A stretch of 7,786 nt of DNA. It comes from Nitrososphaera sp. Lineage in GTDB: Archaea > Thermoproteota > Nitrososphaeria > Nitrososphaerales > Nitrososphaeraceae. A program made the translations under genes and the position numbers. The stretch lies in the NCBI GenBank assembly GCA_025450475.1, contig JANWHJ010000087.1, positions 1 through 7,786 of the forward strand, written 5' to 3'. The notes under the pieces were generated by a model, which was not told the DNA's origin, searched no databases, and was given only the letters and a program-made list of their open reading frames with translations. Within the stretch, counting starts at the first letter, position 1, and the number at the start of each line of letters is the position of its first letter. Below are positions 5,819-7,786 of the stretch, piece after piece.

Positions 5819-6994
5819 GTGCAGCTTGTAGACACCTTCAAGGCCAGTCTGGACCCGTCTCTCTTCAGGCTTTACCGCAGGTATCTTTATTCCCGTCACA
5901 AGGCCACGGACGAGCTTGCACAGGCAGAAGTGGTGCACGAAAAAGCAAAGGAGCGCCTGCTCAAGATGGCGGAAAAGTTCCGGCAAAACACATCGTACTT
6001 TGATCCCGGTGACAAACTGGCAGTTGAAATTGGAAATTACGAGCTGAACGGCCCAGTTGGCATTGCGGCCGGATTCGACAAGAACTGCGACGTGCTGGAG
6101 CCAATGTCCTACGTCTTTGGCTTCCTCAATCCGGGGAGCGTGCTGAAAAACCCGCGCGCCGGCAACCCGCAGCGGCCCAAAAGCGAGGGCACTGTCAGGA
6201 TCGTCGTGGACGACGAAAGGGAGGCGATAATCAACGCACAGGGTTACCCGCATAAGGGCCTCGACTACACCGTCAGAAATCTGAAAAAATTCAGCGAAGG
6301 TCCGCGGGGACGCGCGAAAATCCTACTGAACTTTTCAGGCATTACCGACACATACACCGAAGACGCGGTGTTGGATTCGTGCAGAGAGATTCTTATCAGG
6401 ACTGCGCACTACGTCGATTTTGGCTTTGAGGAAAATCGGGCGTCTCCAAACACCGAATTCAATAAAGTGCTGCAGACGCCCGAGTTTACGAAAAAAATGG
6501 TCGACCTGATGAACACTCACGTGCCAGGCAAAATCAAGGCGTCGAAGGTATCGCCGTACAGCAGCCTATCGCCGTCAGACGCCGAAAGGGAAGCCAAGAT
6601 CAAGTCGATCAGGGTCTTTTACGAAAACGGAGGCCAGGTTGTCACCATAGGCAACACTCGGCCTATCAACACAAAGTTGGCAAAGATCACAAGGAACTTT
6701 GCAAGAGGGGTCGCCGGCGAAAGCGGCCGCCCGCTCTTGCCTTACATGCTAAGGCTGGTAGAAGACGTGCACAGGGCATTACCTGATCTTGCCATAATTG
6801 CGTGTGGTGGCATTTTCTCTGGCGAGGACGCCTGGAAGGCGTACGAAAAGGGGGCGATGTTGGTTTCGCTGTACACCGCCCTGACCTTCCATGGCTTTGG
6901 CATAGTGAGAGACATTCATGAAACCCTGAAAAGTAAGCTGGGCAAGGAAACGCTGCAGGGTTTCATGGAAAAGCGTGACGCCAAGATGCGCTAG
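5819..6994 (+). CDS. pyrD: Dihydroorotate dehydrogenase, class 2-like, divergent
   Basis: FMN-dependent alpha/beta-barrel enzyme predicted to oxidise dihydroorotate to orotate in pyrimidine synthesis. It has 391 residues, including an N-terminal extension of about 75 that resembles the membrane-associating helices of quinone-linked class 2 enzymes. Core motifs: GIAAGFDKN at 81-89 (K88), GNPQRP at 115-120, N139 in IINAQG, NRASPNT at 206-212 with S209 as the class 2 catalytic base, K243 aligned with the FMN lysine, GNT at 278-280, SGRPL at 302-306, CGGIFSGEDA at 329-338 and LVSLYTAL at 348-355. Oddities: the class 2 NIGKNK element reads NFSGITD (171-177), the loop after SPNT lacks the usual GLRxLQ, and MGFNN reads QGYPHKG. 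The catalytic residues are present, so an active enzyme is likely, but a paralogue with another substrate cannot be excluded. No pyr genes adjoin. The start is GTG. Confidence 0.88.
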   Translation: MQLVDTFKASLDPSLFRLYRRYLYSRHKATDELAQAEVVHEKAKERLLKMAEKFRQNTSYFDPGDKLAVEIGNYELNGPVGIAAGFDKNCDVLEPMSYVFGFLNPGSVLKNPRAGNPQRPKSEGTVRIVVDDEREAIINAQGYPHKGLDYTVRNLKKFSEGPRGRAKILLNFSGITDTYTEDAVLDSCREILIRTAHYVDFGFEENRASPNTEFNKVLQTPEFTKKMVDLMNTHVPGKIKASKVSPYSSLSPSDAEREAKIKSIRVFYENGGQVVTIGNTRPINTKLAKITRNFARGVAGESGRPLLPYMLRLVEDVHRALPDLAIIACGGIFSGEDAWKAYEKGAMLVSLYTALTFHGFGIVRDIHETLKSKLGKETLQGFMEKRDAKMR

Positions 6995-7010
6995 CGTAGG
7001 ATTGGAAACC

Positions 7011-7018
7011 TTTAATTG
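7011..7018 (+). promoter_or_regulatory. Probable promoter of the radical SAM gene
   Basis: The sequence ggaaacc followed by tttaattg looks like a TFB-recognition element plus TATA box. It would start transcription near 7040, giving a leader of about 17 bases before the TTG at 7058. A second A/T-rich site (tgatatc, 7023-7029) would give a leader of only a few bases. The leader contains aggga (7044-7048), a weak Shine-Dalgarno candidate. Confidence 0.4.
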
Positions 7019-7057
7019 CACCTGATATCATTTTCTTCTGAATAGGGATTTAGAGCA

Positions 7058-7786
7058 TTGGGAAGGTCTCCTAAGGTTGTTCTTACCGCAGATCGCACTT
7101 TGATGTCACCCTATCGAGGGATCTCGCTTGCGTCATTCTTTGGATGCGCGCCAGCCCTAGACTTTAACAGGGATCACAGCTCTTTCTGGTACCAAATCCT
7201 GAGAAACCAGGTCACCCCAAAGGTACTCTTTGACTTTATCTGCAACCCGATAGACCACACCAACGGCTATGCAAACTATGCCCCTTATGGCCTGAGAAAG
7301 GTCGAGGCCGCGCTGCTGAGGGATGGCTACAGCCGAGAAGACGTGGTAGTGGCTCACCCGGATCACATTGAGAAATTCATCGGGCCGGAGACGCAGGTGG
7401 TCGGGACGTACGAGATGGATCCGCTCGGCATGGGCCCTGTAACCATGACATTCACATACGGTCGCAAGCACATGTCTTACGACGAGTTTTACAACCGCGA
7501 TCTCCACCAAAGGATAAACGCCGCCAAGGCGAGGACTGGCAGCAAGGCCAAGGTAGTCGCCGGCGCCTCTGGCACGTGGCAATACACCTATGACCCTGCC
7601 AAAATCGAGGAATACGACCTCTATGGCATCGTGGAGGGTGAACTCGGGGGCATCGGTCCAGAGATCGACGGCGCCGCGGGCCCGTTCTGTGTCGCCCTTA
7701 TTGGAGGCGAGTTTGACACCTCCAACCCATTCAAGAAGAGCCAGTTCAAGGTCGAGATTAAAGAGTTTGTCAGGAACGAAAAGACG
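7058..7786 (+). CDS. Radical SAM protein with B12-binding-like N-terminal domain (5' part)
   Basis: The first 243 codons of a gene that leaves the window at the right edge without a stop. It resembles the archaeal radical SAM proteins of COG1032/1031 type: KVVLTADRTLMSPYRG at 6-21, C30 in FFGCAPA, then a Rossmann-like region resembling a cobalamin-binding fold (about 75-130) with YGLRKVEAALLRDG, VVVAHPDHIEKFIG and VVGTYEMDPLGMGPV, and further on VVAGASGTWQY (166-176) and a glycine-rich segment VEGELGGIGPE (192-202). The radical SAM CxxxCxxC cluster site is not reached, so that assignment rests on the N-terminal pattern alone. The start is TTG, because an in-frame TAG lies five codons upstream and the conserved part begins immediately; ATG at codon 16 would cut into it. 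Substrate unknown. Confidence 0.8.
   Translation, partial: MGRSPKVVLTADRTLMSPYRGISLASFFGCAPALDFNRDHSSFWYQILRNQVTPKVLFDFICNPIDHTNGYANYAPYGLRKVEAALLRDGYSREDVVVAHPDHIEKFIGPETQVVGTYEMDPLGMGPVTMTFTYGRKHMSYDEFYNRDLHQRINAAKARTGSKAKVVAGASGTWQYTYDPAKIEEYDLYGIVEGELGGIGPEIDGAAGPFCVALIGGEFDTSNPFKKSQFKVEIKEFVRNEKT

Noticed and set aside
5786..6253. 155-codon minus-strand frame
   Set aside because: Antisense to the conserved FMN-binding part of the PyrD-like gene.
7157..7582. 141-codon minus-strand frame
   Set aside because: Antisense to the radical SAM protein, whose plus-strand frame carries recognisable motifs and stays open to the window edge.

Overview
The window looks like chromosomal DNA of an ammonia-oxidising archaeon of the Nitrososphaera type (Thaumarchaeota/Nitrososphaerota). 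The evidence is a DNA topoisomerase VI gene pair (archaeal type II topoisomerase), archaeal TATA boxes about 25-30 bases before start codons, little or no leader on most transcripts, and several small proteins of a kind typical of that group. The base composition is near-balanced and I see no insertion sequences, CRISPR array, tRNA or rRNA. Assignment to the lineage is inference from protein style; no marker gene such as amoA is present.

Left part (1-1117): a YgjP/SprT-like zinc metallopeptidase (DUF45) on the minus strand, and divergent to it a 78-residue protein of unknown function whose TATA box lies inside the first codons annotated for the peptidase. Bases 1-104 hold no gene I can support.

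Middle (1169-4265, minus strand): the topoisomerase VI operon, top6B then top6A, overlapping by 14 bases. top6B appears to start at TTG just behind a TATA box. top6A, being internal to the operon, has a strong Shine-Dalgarno sequence within the end of top6B. Immediately upstream of top6B, in what looks like a 309-base gap, there is a 53-codon minus-strand reading frame with a well-placed TATA box. I regard it as a probable small gene.

Right part (4575-7786): a SemiSWEET-type sugar transporter (+), convergent with a small Cys/His-rich probable zinc protein (-); then on the plus strand a single-domain mannose-6-phosphate-isomerase-type cupin, a 71-residue unknown protein, a divergent class 2-like dihydroorotate dehydrogenase, and the first 243 codons of a radical SAM protein with a B12-binding-like N-terminal domain, which runs off the right edge.

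Apart from the top6BA operon, nearly every gene has its own promoter, so this is a patchwork of housekeeping and unknown genes, not an evident multi-gene accessory system. The most useful observations are the hidden 53-residue gene, the near-uniform leaderless promoter layout (which fixes several TTG/GTG starts and shortens the SemiSWEET gene), the charged C-terminal tail of Top6B, and the departures from class 2 signatures in the PyrD-like protein.
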